Of a stretch of DNA of 64,000 nucleotides, positions 18,259 through 28,547 are shown piece by piece. The notes under the pieces are model-generated. The model worked only from the letters and a program-made list of their open reading frames with translations, was not told the origin of the DNA and made no database searches. Source of the stretch: an uncultured Alphaproteobacteria bacterium (GTDB lineage: Bacteria > Pseudomonadota > Alphaproteobacteria > HIMB59 > GCA-002718135); contig CABYRH010000003.1 in the NCBI GenBank assembly GCA_902521315.1, forward strand, positions 149,452-213,451, in the 5' to 3' direction. Within the stretch, counting starts at the first letter, position 1. Every line of letters starts with the position of its first letter. Position numbers and translations under genes: made by a program.

Positions 18259-20313
18259 ATGTTTAAAAAATTATTCATAGCGTTAGTATTTTCTGCCGCA
18301 ACCTTTGTTTGGAGTGGAAGCTCTTTTGCAGGTGGTCATTGTGTAGGTACAACAATGAACGATGCACAGACAGGCGGAAAATATCCTCAGCAATATGAGT
18401 TATCAGAATATGAAAGTGCAGCCGGCTGTACTATGAAGTTTTCAGATAATCCTAATATTGCTAGCATAAACGCTACAATACAAGGTAACCCAGGAAGTCT
18501 ACCTCCAGTCGAAGATAGATTACCTGATGAGCCGCTTGTTGTAGTACCATATGAATCTATTGGTAAATATGGAAATACAATAAACTTCTTATCAAACGCA
18601 ACTGAAGCTGGAACCTCTGATATGTTATCTACAAGACACGTAAACTTATTACGTTTTGCTGATGACTTAACTACAATTGTTCCAAACGTTGCTAAAGATT
18701 ATGAGTGGAATGATGATTTTACTACTTTAACATTTATGTTACGTAAAGGTCACAAGTGGTCAAATGGTGAACCTTTTGTAGCTAGAGATGTTGAGTTTTG
18801 GTACGAAGATTTGATGATGAATCCAAAGATTCGTGAAAAACCATATCCATATCTATTAGTTGGTGGTGAACCAATGACTGTTGATGTAATTGATGATCAA
18901 ACAGTAAGATTTAATTTGCCATCTCCATTCCCTGGTTTAACTGCAACTATTGCATGGTCATATAATCAGTTCTTTATGCCTTCACATTTCCTAGAACAAT
19001 TCCATCCGGAGATTGATTCAAATGCTGATGCAAATGCTCAGGCATTAGGATTTGCAGATGGTTATGATGCTTTAGCAGCATATTATGGTAACTCAGGTTG
19101 GACTGATACTCCAACTCCTTTACTAGCTAAACCAGATCTAGTTGCTGGATTACCTTATGCAGCTTATCCTTCTTTAGAAGCTTACATGACTATTGAAGAT
19201 ACTACTGAAGGTAGAGTCTATGCAGCTAACCCATACTTTTTCCAAGTTGATACAGCTGGAAATCAATTACCATACATTGATTATCAAAATGAAAGATACA
19301 TCAATGAAAATGAAATAAGATTGTTAAAACTTGTTAATGGTGAAGTTGATTATAAATCACAGTCTGTTCAATTAGAGTCTGCTCCTCAATTACTTGATGG
19401 CGCTGAGTCTGGTGGATATCAAGTTCAAATCAATCCAGGTTGTGGTGCTGCATTATTTAGTTTTAATGTAACACATCCGGATCCTGAAAAACGTAAAGTA
19501 TATGGGGATATTCGTTTCCGTCAAGCAATGTCAATTGCAATGAATAGAGACGAGATCAACGAAGTTGCATATTACGGCTTAGGTAAAGTTGAGCAGTTTG
19601 TAGGATTTTCACCTGCACCTGACTTCGTTCCTGAAAGTATAAAAATGCATATGACTCAATACGATCCAGATGGAGCAAATGCTCTTCTTGATGAAGTAGG
19701 ATTAAAAGACGTTGATGGTGATGGATTTAGAGAATTACCAAATGGTGATGCTCTAGCTATTAACATTGACTACGCTACTCAAGGTATTGGTGGTGTTGAA
19801 GTTGAACTTGTTGCAAGATACTTCAATGAAGTAGGAGTAAAAACTACTTTTAAAGAGGTAACTCCAGATGAATATCGTGGTTCGCAAGCTGCTAACCAAC
19901 TTGACGTTCATGTTTGGGATAAAGGTCAACCATTAGCAATTGTTGCTGGTAACCCAGAAACATTTAAACCTCCGTTTGGTAACTACTTTAACCATACACA
20001 AGGTTTAGATTGGGCAGCATACATTGATAGTAATGGTGACGAAGGTACTAAACCTCCTCAGTGGGTATATGACTTAAGTGATGGAATTGATAAATTCCAA
20101 TCTTATGCTCTTGGTACTGCTGAGTCTAATGAGTGGGGTGAAAAAATTGCAACAATGTTAACGGAGCAAAGTCTATTGATTGGTACAGTGAAAGCACCTT
20201 TCCCAACTTATCATAGAAACGCGTTGAAAAACTTTACGCAATTTAAAACTACTTCGTATGAGTATTATAGAACATACCCATACCTAGCTACTCAATGGTG
20301 GTTAGACGAGTAA
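18259..20313 (+). CDS. ABC transporter substrate-binding protein, family 5 (Opp/alpha-galactoside AgpA-like large type)
   Basis: Signal peptide; DDLTTIVPNVAKDYEWNDDFTTLTFMLRKGHKWSNGEPFVARDVEFWYED; RFRQAMSIAMNRDEIN; strong SD AGGAG. Confidence 0.85.
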   Translation: MFKKLFIALVFSAATFVWSGSSFAGGHCVGTTMNDAQTGGKYPQQYELSEYESAAGCTMKFSDNPNIASINATIQGNPGSLPPVEDRLPDEPLVVVPYESIGKYGNTINFLSNATEAGTSDMLSTRHVNLLRFADDLTTIVPNVAKDYEWNDDFTTLTFMLRKGHKWSNGEPFVARDVEFWYEDLMMNPKIREKPYPYLLVGGEPMTVDVIDDQTVRFNLPSPFPGLTATIAWSYNQFFMPSHFLEQFHPEIDSNADANAQALGFADGYDALAAYYGNSGWTDTPTPLLAKPDLVAGLPYAAYPSLEAYMTIEDTTEGRVYAANPYFFQVDTAGNQLPYIDYQNERYINENEIRLLKLVNGEVDYKSQSVQLESAPQLLDGAESGGYQVQINPGCGAALFSFNVTHPDPEKRKVYGDIRFRQAMSIAMNRDEINEVAYYGLGKVEQFVGFSPAPDFVPESIKMHMTQYDPDGANALLDEVGLKDVDGDGFRELPNGDALAINIDYATQGIGGVEVELVARYFNEVGVKTTFKEVTPDEYRGSQAANQLDVHVWDKGQPLAIVAGNPETFKPPFGNYFNHTQGLDWAAYIDSNGDEGTKPPQWVYDLSDGIDKFQSYALGTAESNEWGEKIATMLTEQSLLIGTVKAPFPTYHRNALKNFTQFKTTSYEYYRTYPYLATQWWLDE

Positions 20314-20334
20314 TTTAACTCAATAAATAATAAA

Positions 20335-20363
20335 AAAAGCGGCAATTATATATTGCCGCTTTT
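20335..20363 (+). terminator. rho-independent-like hairpin between SBP and permease genes
   Basis: AAAAGCGGCAAT-tatat-ATTGCCGCTTTT followed by ctttttttt-type tract. Confidence 0.8.
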
Positions 20364-20399
20364 CTTTTTTTAATTATTCTTGTCTCCTAATTATTAAAT

Positions 20400-21413
20400 A
20401 TGATTAATTTTATACAATTTACTCTTACAAGAGCAGGACTTGCAGTTATAACTTTGTTACTTGTTTGCTTTATTGTTTTTTCATTAATGGAATTAGTTCC
20501 TGGAACTTGTGCTGAAAGATATTTAGCATTTAAAAATACACAAGGATCACAAATAACTTATGAAGATATAGAAAAAGAAAAAATTCGTTTAGGTCTAGAT
20601 AAACCTTTTTTGTATAGATATGGCAAATGGGTTTCCAATATAGTTTTTAATGGAGATTTTGGTGACAGTTGTATTTTAAGAATGAATATTAATGAATTAT
20701 TAAGTGGAAGATTTACTTTATCTCTAACGATATGTTTGGTTGCTCTAATATTTTCATATTTAATTGCCATACCGGTTGGTATCATATCGGCCACGACAAG
20801 ATATGCTTCATTAGATAATACTCTTAAATTCATTAGTTATCTTGGAATAGCACTTCCCAATTTTTTAGTAGCACTCTGTATTATGCTTTTTATGACTGTT
20901 TACTATGGAGATACGATGACAGGTTTATTTTCTCAAGAATATGAAAATGAACCCTGGTCATCAGCAAAACTATTTGATTTTTTAAGCAGAGCTTGGCTTC
21001 CAATATTCGTTTTAGGTTGGAATGCAACTGCCTTTGCTCTTCAAACAGTTAGAGCACTAATGCTAGATGAAAATGATAAACTATATGTAATGGCTGCAAG
21101 AGCTAGAGGAATATCAGGAATGAGTTTGTTGTGGAGATATCCCGCAAAACATTCTTTAGGCCCAGTAATCAATTCTATAGGTTTTGACCTCAATCGAATA
21201 TTTAGTGCATTACCAATTGTAGCGTTAATTTTAATTCTTACTGAAGCTGGTGCACTATTGATTGAAGCTTTAGCAAGATCAAATGATCAACAATTAGCAG
21301 GCGCAATTATTTTTCTTTTAACAGCAACAATTGTTTTTGTTAATTTTATAACGGATATTATTTTAGCTATAATTGATCCAAGAATAAGAAAAGGAGTTAT
21401 GGGTGGAGGTTAG
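20400..21413 (+). CDS. Opp/Dpp-type ABC transporter permease (DppB type)
   Basis: DKLYVMAARARGISGMSLLWRYPAKHSLGPVI; downstream of SBP. Confidence 0.87.
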   Translation: MINFIQFTLTRAGLAVITLLLVCFIVFSLMELVPGTCAERYLAFKNTQGSQITYEDIEKEKIRLGLDKPFLYRYGKWVSNIVFNGDFGDSCILRMNINELLSGRFTLSLTICLVALIFSYLIAIPVGIISATTRYASLDNTLKFISYLGIALPNFLVALCIMLFMTVYYGDTMTGLFSQEYENEPWSSAKLFDFLSRAWLPIFVLGWNATAFALQTVRALMLDENDKLYVMAARARGISGMSLLWRYPAKHSLGPVINSIGFDLNRIFSALPIVALILILTEAGALLIEALARSNDQQLAGAIIFLLTATIVFVNFITDIILAIIDPRIRKGVMGGG

Positions 21414-22563
21414 TAATCAAAAAAAAGAAGCTTATTATACTGCAACACAGATGCAGTTAGTAAGAACACGCTTTTTTGGAAATAGATCTGCTATGATAGC
21501 TGGCTCTATTCTACTGTTTATGATTATTTGTAGTCTCTTTGCAGATTTTTTATCTCCGTACGATCCAACAATTAAAGGAAGAGATAAAGATTATGAAAAT
21601 GGAGCACCTCAAATTCCAATGTTTTGGGATGATAATGGATTTTCAGCTAGACCATTTCTACACACATTAGAAAAGTATAGAGGAGCAGATACAAATTTCA
21701 GATGGGTTTATAAAGTTGATACAGAAAAAAGAAGATACGTTTATTTTTTTGTTGAAGGATGGGAATATAAAGTTTTTGATTTTAATATAAATCTTCCAGG
21801 AAAAATTTTAGATTTTAAAATTCCAGGTTTTACATTTAATACTCATTTATTTGGAGTTGAAGAGGGTGGTATTCATATATTTGGAACAGATAAGGCTGGA
21901 AAAGATTTATTTAGTAGAACCTTAAGTGCAATTTATATTTCTCTAGCCGTAGGCACACTTGGTGTGTTTATATCTTTTGTTCTATCACTAATTATAGGCG
22001 GGATCTCAGGTTACTATGGTGGATGGATTGATAGCGTATTACAAATGTTTACTGATGCAATTCGAACGGTACCACCAATACCTTTATTTATGTGTCTTGC
22101 TGCCTTTGCGCCATTAGAATGGAGTTCTGAATTGCGTTTCTTTTTTATATCATGTTTACTTGGGTTAATTTCATGGCCAACACTTGCAAGAAGAGTAAGA
22201 ACTCATCTACTTAGTGAAAGAAGCCAAGAATATATTCTTGCTGCAAAACTTTGTGGTGCGTCATCTACCCATATTATTGTAAGACACTTGTTACCAAGTT
22301 TTACGAGTTACATTATTGTCGATTTAGTAATTAGTTTTCCATACATGTTATTATCTGAAACTGCTTTAAGTTTTATAGGATTAGGTTTGAGGGAACCCGT
22401 AAATTCTCTTGGTGTTCTTTTGCAAAATGCAACGAAGGCTGATGTACTTTTAAATTATCAATGGTATTTTATCCCTGTATTTTTCTTAGTCGTATTAATT
22501 TTAACATTTGTTTATGTAGGAGATGGATTACGTGATGCAGCAGATCCTCATAAGGTAAAGTAA
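21403..22563 (+). CDS. Opp/Dpp-type ABC transporter permease (DppC type)
   Basis: GTDKAGKDLFSRTLSAIYISLAVG; RSQEYILAAKLCGASSTHIIVRHLLPS. Confidence 0.88.
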   Translation: MEVSNQKKEAYYTATQMQLVRTRFFGNRSAMIAGSILLFMIICSLFADFLSPYDPTIKGRDKDYENGAPQIPMFWDDNGFSARPFLHTLEKYRGADTNFRWVYKVDTEKRRYVYFFVEGWEYKVFDFNINLPGKILDFKIPGFTFNTHLFGVEEGGIHIFGTDKAGKDLFSRTLSAIYISLAVGTLGVFISFVLSLIIGGISGYYGGWIDSVLQMFTDAIRTVPPIPLFMCLAAFAPLEWSSELRFFFISCLLGLISWPTLARRVRTHLLSERSQEYILAAKLCGASSTHIIVRHLLPSFTSYIIVDLVISFPYMLLSETALSFIGLGLREPVNSLGVLLQNATKADVLLNYQWYFIPVFFLVVLILTFVYVGDGLRDAADPHKVK

Positions 22564-22564
22564 T

Positions 22565-23554
22565 ATGAGTCACTTATTAGAAGTAAAAAACTTAGATGTA
22601 AAATTTGATACTGATGAAGGTAGAATAACAGCAGTTGAAAATATTTCTCTTTCTGTAGATCAAGGAGAGGTACTTGGTATAGTTGGCGAATCTGGATCAG
22701 GTAAATCTGTTACAGCTAAATCGATTATGAAGTTAAACCCAGGCAATACCTCTTACAATGAAGACGCAGAAATAATTTTAGATAACGAAAACGTTCTTCA
22801 ATTTACTTCTAAGCAAGATTTAAAGAAAATTAGAGGTGGAAAAGTATCAATGATTTTTCAAGAACCTATGGCAAGCTTTGCTCCAGCAATAAAAATTGGA
22901 GCACAAATGGTTGAGCAATTACTAATTCATAAAAATATTAATAAAGATGAAGCAAAATCAATATCTATAAACATGCTTAAAAGAGTAGGTATAGCAGATG
23001 CAGAAAAACGGTTTAATCAATATGCATTTGAACTATCTGGAGGAATGCGTCAAAGAGCTATGATAGCTATGGCATTATCAACTATGCCTAAACTTTTATT
23101 AGCAGATGAGCCTACAACTGCTTTAGATGTAACAATTCAAGCTCAAGTAATAAACTTAATTAAAGATATTATTAAAGAATATCAAATGGGCGTAATATTT
23201 ATTACTCATGATCTAGGTGTTATTGCTCAGGTCGCTGATCATGTAGCAGTAATGTATTTAGGAAGTGTAGTGGAAAAAGGTCCAGTAAATGAGATTCTTA
23301 AAAATCCTAAACATCCTTATACAAAAGGTCTATTACAAGCCTTGCCTGATATTAATAACTTAGATGCACCATTATCTCCTATACCTGGGAATATTCCAAG
23401 TCCATTAGATAGACCTACAGGCTGTGTATTTAGAACTCGATGCCCTCATCATAATCCTGAGGGTAAAGATGGTAAAATAGAAATGAAATTAATTGAAGTT
23501 GAACCAGGTCACTGGGTTGACCAGTGTGGAATTCAGTGTGGTCAAAATGGGTGA
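22565..23554 (+). CDS. Opp/Dpp-type ABC transporter ATP-binding protein (DppD type)
   Basis: Walker A GESGSGKS, LSGGMRQR, LLADEPTTALD; C-terminal CVFRTRCPHH. Confidence 0.94.
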   Translation: MSHLLEVKNLDVKFDTDEGRITAVENISLSVDQGEVLGIVGESGSGKSVTAKSIMKLNPGNTSYNEDAEIILDNENVLQFTSKQDLKKIRGGKVSMIFQEPMASFAPAIKIGAQMVEQLLIHKNINKDEAKSISINMLKRVGIADAEKRFNQYAFELSGGMRQRAMIAMALSTMPKLLLADEPTTALDVTIQAQVINLIKDIIKEYQMGVIFITHDLGVIAQVADHVAVMYLGSVVEKGPVNEILKNPKHPYTKGLLQALPDINNLDAPLSPIPGNIPSPLDRPTGCVFRTRCPHHNPEGKDGKIEMKLIEVEPGHWVDQCGIQCGQNG

Positions 23555-24533
23555 TAATTTAATTTCAGTTAATAATGTTTCAGTAAATTTTGATTATCAA
23601 GAAAATTTTATTTCAAAAAAACAAAAAATACATGCAGTTAACAATATTAATATTAAAATAAAAAAAGGATCTTTTTTTGGTTTAGTTGGCGAGTCAGGTT
23701 CAGGAAAAACTACTCTCGGTAGAGCAATACTTGGGGCTAATAAAATTAGTTCAGGAAATGTTATTTTTCATGATGATGAAAGAGATTATGATTTAACTAA
23801 TATGAACAAACAAGATTTAAAAGAATATAGAAAAAAAGCTCAACTAATTTTTCAAGACCCTTATGCTGCTTTAAGCCCAAGAATGACTGTTAGGGATATT
23901 ATTGCAGAACCTTTAGAAGTAATGAAAATAACAAACTCAAGACAAGAGACTGATGAAAGAGTAAGAGATATCGCAGCTAAATGTAGACTAAATATTGAGC
24001 ATTTACGACGATTTCCTCATGCTTTTTCCGGAGGACAAAGACAAAGAATATCAATCGCAAGAGCCTTAGTAAGTAATCCAAAATTTATTGTAGCAGACGA
24101 AAGTGTTGCTGCTTTAGATGTATCAATACAAGCAGATATATTAAATCTTTTAAAACAACTTCAAACTGAACTTAACCTTACTTACTTATTTATTAGTCAT
24201 GATTTAAGTGTTGTAGCCCATGTATGTGATGTTGTTGCAGTTATGTATTTAGGGCATATAGTTGAAATGGGCCCCTCAAGAGAATTATTTAAGAACCCTA
24301 AACACTCCTATACTAAAGCATTATTATCTTCTATTCCTTCAATTGATCCAGAGAAAAGATCTGAAGCTATTGAACTAAAAGGAGAAATACCTAGTGCATT
24401 AAATCCACCACCAGGTTGTGTATTTAGAACAAGATGTCCTAACCCTGGATTAGATTGCAAAGGTGGCGAGATAACGATGGGCCTTACTGAAGTTGAACCA
24501 GGTCACTGGGTAGACCAGTGTTGTGTTTTATAA
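23547..24533 (+). CDS. Opp/Dpp-type ABC transporter ATP-binding protein (DppF type)
   Basis: GESGSGKTT, FSGGQRQRISIARAL, ADESVAALDVS; ATG at 23547 overlaps preceding stop (track start 23493 is probably too early). Confidence 0.94.
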   Translation: MGDNLISVNNVSVNFDYQENFISKKQKIHAVNNINIKIKKGSFFGLVGESGSGKTTLGRAILGANKISSGNVIFHDDERDYDLTNMNKQDLKEYRKKAQLIFQDPYAALSPRMTVRDIIAEPLEVMKITNSRQETDERVRDIAAKCRLNIEHLRRFPHAFSGGQRQRISIARALVSNPKFIVADESVAALDVSIQADILNLLKQLQTELNLTYLFISHDLSVVAHVCDVVAVMYLGHIVEMGPSRELFKNPKHSYTKALLSSIPSIDPEKRSEAIELKGEIPSALNPPPGCVFRTRCPNPGLDCKGGEITMGLTEVEPGHWVDQCCVL

Positions 24534-24564
24534 AAAAGTATCTTTTAAAAACATATAACATTTT

Positions 24565-25464
24565 ATGAAAAGTAATTTATTTTTAGCTGTTATTCTATCA
24601 CTTTCAGGATTGTTCTTATTAGATTGTATGGGCATTGCGATAAAGTTTTTGCGAAACGATTATCCAGCTGCTCAACTATCTGTTTTTCGAAATTTATTTG
24701 GGATGATCCCATGTGTTATTGCTCTATATTTTTCAAAAGATTGGCACCGAAACGGTAGACAAATAAAAATAACACAATGGAAACTAGGATTATTTCGAGG
24801 AGTTTTTGTAGCCTTGGCTCAATTGTGTCTCTACACTTCTTATGCTTACCTCCCGTTTGCTTTAGTTGCTACCATGGAATACACAGGACCTATGATGGTT
24901 ACTCTTCTTGCTATTCCTATACTAGGTGAAAAATTTGGTTGGTACAAAATGAGTGCAGTCATTTCTGGTTTTGCAGGTATTGTTTTAATTATGCAACCTT
25001 GGTCATCAGATTTTAATTATATGTTACTACTTCCAATACTTGCTGCTTTAGGATATTCGTTAGCAAGGGTAACTTCTTTAAGTTTTGAGGATCATGTTCC
25101 TTCACCACTTATTAACTTATATGGTCAAACAGGGACAATCATAGTTGCATGTATGTTGGTGATGCTTTTTGGTATGTGGGAAAATTTTAAAAGTATAAAT
25201 GATTTCTTAGTAGTTTGTGTTATGGGAATTGCAGGAGGATCTGGAACTTTATTATTAATCTACGGTGCTAGAAAAGCAGAACTTAGTAAAATTATGCCAT
25301 TTGATTACATTGAAATATTTTTTGCACTTATTTTAGGTTGGATATTTTTTGCAGAATGGCCAATTGATCAACTCTTTCCAGGTACTTTTTTCATAGTTTT
25401 AGGTGGATTAATCATTTATCTTCAACAAAGAAAAAATAATTTTCAAAGATTAAGAAAAACATAA
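24565..25464 (+). CDS. DMT/EamA-family transporter
   Basis: ~10 TM, EamA repeats. Confidence 0.87.
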   Translation: MKSNLFLAVILSLSGLFLLDCMGIAIKFLRNDYPAAQLSVFRNLFGMIPCVIALYFSKDWHRNGRQIKITQWKLGLFRGVFVALAQLCLYTSYAYLPFALVATMEYTGPMMVTLLAIPILGEKFGWYKMSAVISGFAGIVLIMQPWSSDFNYMLLLPILAALGYSLARVTSLSFEDHVPSPLINLYGQTGTIIVACMLVMLFGMWENFKSINDFLVVCVMGIAGGSGTLLLIYGARKAELSKIMPFDYIEIFFALILGWIFFAEWPIDQLFPGTFFIVLGGLIIYLQQRKNNFQRLRKT

Positions 25465-26516
25465 TGGAATATAAAATTACCAAACTTCAAAATGATAAAG
25501 GTTTAGATATTGATATAGTCAATATTATTAACTCAAATAATTACAGTTTTAGCTTTTATACATATGGTGGCTATATAAGTGAAGTATGTATTCCAACTTC
25601 TTCTAATGACTCTGAAACAGAGGACGTGTTATTAGGTTATGGCAATTTAGATGATTGCCTAGAAGCTCATGGATATTTCAATTCAATTATTGGAAGAGTT
25701 TGTAATAGAATAGGGCAAAGTAAATTTAGTCTTAATGGGGAGAATTATAATGTATATCCTAATACAGCTCCTGATCATCTTCATGGCGGAAAGGAAGGTT
25801 TCAATAAAAAGATTTGGCAAATAGCTGATATTAATAAAAAAAGTGACAGCATTAAAGTAGAGCTCACTTACTATTCTAATCATTTAGAAGAAAACTATCC
25901 TGGCAACTTAGATTGTAAAACTATTTACGAGTTAAATAATAACAATGAAATGTTAATTTCTTTTCATGCTACTACAGATCAAGATACTATTGTTAATATG
26001 ACTAATCATAATTATTGGAACTTTCATGGTCATAAAGATAATTACAAAAATATTACTGAACATGTTGTTAAAATATCATCTAATCAAATTTGTGAAACTG
26101 ATGAAAGCTCAATCCCTACAGGTAAGTTATTAGATATAGTTAATACAAAATATGATCTAAATAATTCGTTTGAAATAAATAATACTTTTTTAAAGAGTGG
26201 TGGTATTGATCACAATTATGTTCTTAAAAATCATTCAATTGATAAATCTATAGCTTCCATCTATAGTAAAATTACTGGCATGGGAGTAGAATACTCAACT
26301 GATCAACCTGGAATACAATTTTATACTGGTAACATGATGAAGGAGTCATACAACGGAAAACATGATAGAAATTATGGTTTACAATATGGAATGTGTTTAG
26401 AGACACAAATCTTCCCTGATGCAATTAATCAACCAAATTTTCCATCAACTATATTAAAAAAAGGTGAAAAATATACTTCAAATACTAAAATAAAATTAAG
26501 AAATGATTTTAAATAA
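25464..26516 (+). CDS. aldose 1-epimerase (mutarotase) family
   Basis: IIGRVCNRIGQSKFSLNGENY, DHLHGG, MTNHNYWNF, GIDHNYVL, GIQFYTGN. Confidence 0.92.
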   Translation: MEYKITKLQNDKGLDIDIVNIINSNNYSFSFYTYGGYISEVCIPTSSNDSETEDVLLGYGNLDDCLEAHGYFNSIIGRVCNRIGQSKFSLNGENYNVYPNTAPDHLHGGKEGFNKKIWQIADINKKSDSIKVELTYYSNHLEENYPGNLDCKTIYELNNNNEMLISFHATTDQDTIVNMTNHNYWNFHGHKDNYKNITEHVVKISSNQICETDESSIPTGKLLDIVNTKYDLNNSFEINNTFLKSGGIDHNYVLKNHSIDKSIASIYSKITGMGVEYSTDQPGIQFYTGNMMKESYNGKHDRNYGLQYGMCLETQIFPDAINQPNFPSTILKKGEKYTSNTKIKLRNDFK

Positions 26517-26562
26517 ATTAATTTATTGTTTAATCTTTTTATATCTATAGACATCAAAAAAA

Positions 26563-27063
26563 ATGAAAATCAGTAAAAAAATTATCGATAATCTAAAAAA
26601 GGGTGGAGTTGATTTTTACTTAAGTGTTCCATGTAAGTTATTAGCTAACATCATTGATATTCTTGAAAAAGATAAGGAAGTTTATTATTCGGCTGTACCA
26701 CGTGAGGAAGAAGGTATGGGTATCTGTGCTGGAGCTTATTTAGGAAATAAATTTCCTTGTATAATGATGCAGAATACAGGAATAGGAAATTCAGTGAATG
26801 CAATTGTTTCTTTATTACAATTATACCAAATGCCCGTTGTTTTTCTAATTAGTTACAGAGGTACACCAGGTGAACCAGTAGGAGCACAAGGTGGAATGGC
26901 TAAAATAACTGAAGATATTTTACAAACTTTAAGAATACCTCTGTTGCATTGTACTTCAGAAAATGATCTTGAGAAAATTTCAACATTTAGCAAACATGCA
27001 AAAGTTGTTGAGTCACCAGTTGCTATACTATGTGATTTCAATTTAATGAAAGATGATAAATGA
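26563..27063 (+). CDS. comD: TPP-dependent decarboxylase alpha subunit, sulfopyruvate decarboxylase ComD-like
   Basis: SVPCKLL, PREEEGMGICAGAYL, MMQNTGIGNSVNA..SL..LY, ISYRGTPGEPVGAQGGMAK; ComD-type split subunit. Substrate inferred. Confidence 0.75.
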   Translation: MKISKKIIDNLKKGGVDFYLSVPCKLLANIIDILEKDKEVYYSAVPREEEGMGICAGAYLGNKFPCIMMQNTGIGNSVNAIVSLLQLYQMPVVFLISYRGTPGEPVGAQGGMAKITEDILQTLRIPLLHCTSENDLEKISTFSKHAKVVESPVAILCDFNLMKDDK

Positions 27064-27629
27064 ACCGGTTTGACTTATTAAATAAAATACAAAATATTCT
27101 TAAAGATAACTTAGTAATTTGCAATATAGGTCTTCCATCACAAGAATTATATAAAATTAATGATCAACCAAACTTTTTTTATATGTTAGGCAGTATGGGT
27201 TTGTCTTCTTCTATTGGCTTAGGTTTGTCATTATCTCAAAATAAACATGTTATTAGTATAGATGGGGATGGATCTGTTTTAATGAATATGAATACACTAG
27301 CAACAATTGGTAATAGAGCACCATCAAATTATACTTTATTAGTAATTGATAATGGATCATATGGTTCAACTGGGGACCAAAGAACATTCACGGATGAAAA
27401 TACGTCTTTAAAAGATGTCGCACTTGGTGCTGGATGTAAAAAAGTCATCGAATGTTCAGGAGAAGAAACCTTAAATGAGTTATCAAAAGCAATTGAAGAC
27501 AAAAATAATTCTTATGTAATTATTTCAAAGATTAATTCGGGCAATGTTAAAATTGATCCTATACCTCTCAATCCTATAACCATAAGAGATAGGTTTAGAA
27601 AATTTATTGGTATTGTTAAATATCTATAA
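27060..27629 (+). CDS. comE: TPP-dependent decarboxylase beta subunit, sulfopyruvate decarboxylase ComE-like
   Basis: MLGSMGLSSSIGLGLSL, IDGDGSVLMNMNTLATI, VIDNGSYGSTGDQ (TPP-binding C-terminal domain); overlaps comD. Confidence 0.75.
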   Translation: MNRFDLLNKIQNILKDNLVICNIGLPSQELYKINDQPNFFYMLGSMGLSSSIGLGLSLSQNKHVISIDGDGSVLMNMNTLATIGNRAPSNYTLLVIDNGSYGSTGDQRTFTDENTSLKDVALGAGCKKVIECSGEETLNELSKAIEDKNNSYVIISKINSGNVKIDPIPLNPITIRDRFRKFIGIVKYL

Positions 27630-27638
27630 AAGCCTTTT

Positions 27639-28547
27639 ATGATCATTTGTGTAGGATCTATATTTGCAGACTATATAAGTAAAATAGACAAGTTTCCAAA
27701 AAAACCAATTAAGGTTTTATCAAGTGGTATTGATAGAAGACTAGGTGGATCAGCGGCGGTATCAGCATTTACTGCTAAAAAATTAGGATTTAACTCAAAG
27801 TTTATTGGTAAATTTGGTGATGACGATTCATCAATTTTCTTAAGAAATGAATTTAAAAAATTTTCTATAAATATCGATAAATCTATTATTATAAAAAATT
27901 GTCAATCATCTCAAAGTTTTGTAATCGAAGATACTAAAGGTGAAAGATTGCTGGCAGCTTACAATGATCCAAAGTTACTTAAATATAAAAAATTGCCGAC
28001 TTTAGAGTTTAGAAAAAAGGATATTTATTCAATAGATATGAGATGGATTGGTGTAGCTACTAAAATTGCTATCAGTGCTAAGGAAAAAAATATTAAATGT
28101 GTTGCTGATTTGGATAACTTTAAAAAATCTTCGAGTATTTCAAAGATCATAAAAAATGCTTCCCATCCTATATTCTCTGAAGAGGGTTTGAAAACATATA
28201 TAAAAAATAAGAATTTTGAATCAGCTCTTTTTCAAATATTTAATGAAACAAAAAAATTTGTAGCTGTTACTATGGGATCAAGAGGAGTTTATTGGGTAGA
28301 AAATAATTCATTATATCACTGTAAAGTTCCTAAAGTAAAAACTGTTGAAACAAATTGTGCAGGAGATGTTTTTCATGGTGCTTTTGCATCAGCTTTATCA
28401 CAACACAAATCAAATTCTGAAAGTATTTTATTTGCTGCTGCAACAGCAACATTAAAGTGTATGAAAACTGGTGGAATATACTCAATACCTAAAATGAGTA
28501 TAGTAAATAAATTTATAAAAAAATTGAAAATTACAAAAATTAAATGA
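27639..28547 (+). CDS. PfkB-family carbohydrate kinase
   Basis: LGGSAAVSAFTAKKLG, GKFGDD, VTMGSRGVYW, ETNCAGDVFHGAFASAL. Confidence 0.9.
   Translation: MIICVGSIFADYISKIDKFPKKPIKVLSSGIDRRLGGSAAVSAFTAKKLGFNSKFIGKFGDDDSSIFLRNEFKKFSINIDKSIIIKNCQSSQSFVIEDTKGERLLAAYNDPKLLKYKKLPTLEFRKKDIYSIDMRWIGVATKIAISAKEKNIKCVADLDNFKKSSSISKIIKNASHPIFSEEGLKTYIKNKNFESALFQIFNETKKFVAVTMGSRGVYWVENNSLYHCKVPKVKTVETNCAGDVFHGAFASALSQHKSNSESILFAAATATLKCMKTGGIYSIPKMSIVNKFIKKLKITKIK

Noticed and set aside
18107-18259. AT-rich inverted repeat CAATTTTTTTAAAAAAATTG upstream of the Opp SBP as an operator
   Set aside because: Palindromicity is driven by poly-T/poly-A content; insufficient specificity to call an operator.
21403-22563. 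Long periplasmic insertion in the DppC-type permease as a novelty
   Set aside because: Similar extended loops occur in YejE/Agp-type permeases, so it is probably a subfamily trait.
26563-27629. Xsc (sulfoacetaldehyde acetyltransferase) to complete the sulfonate pathway
   Set aside because: The TPP enzyme here is two short subunits of ComD/ComE type, not a ~600-aa Xsc; no other TPP enzyme is in the window.
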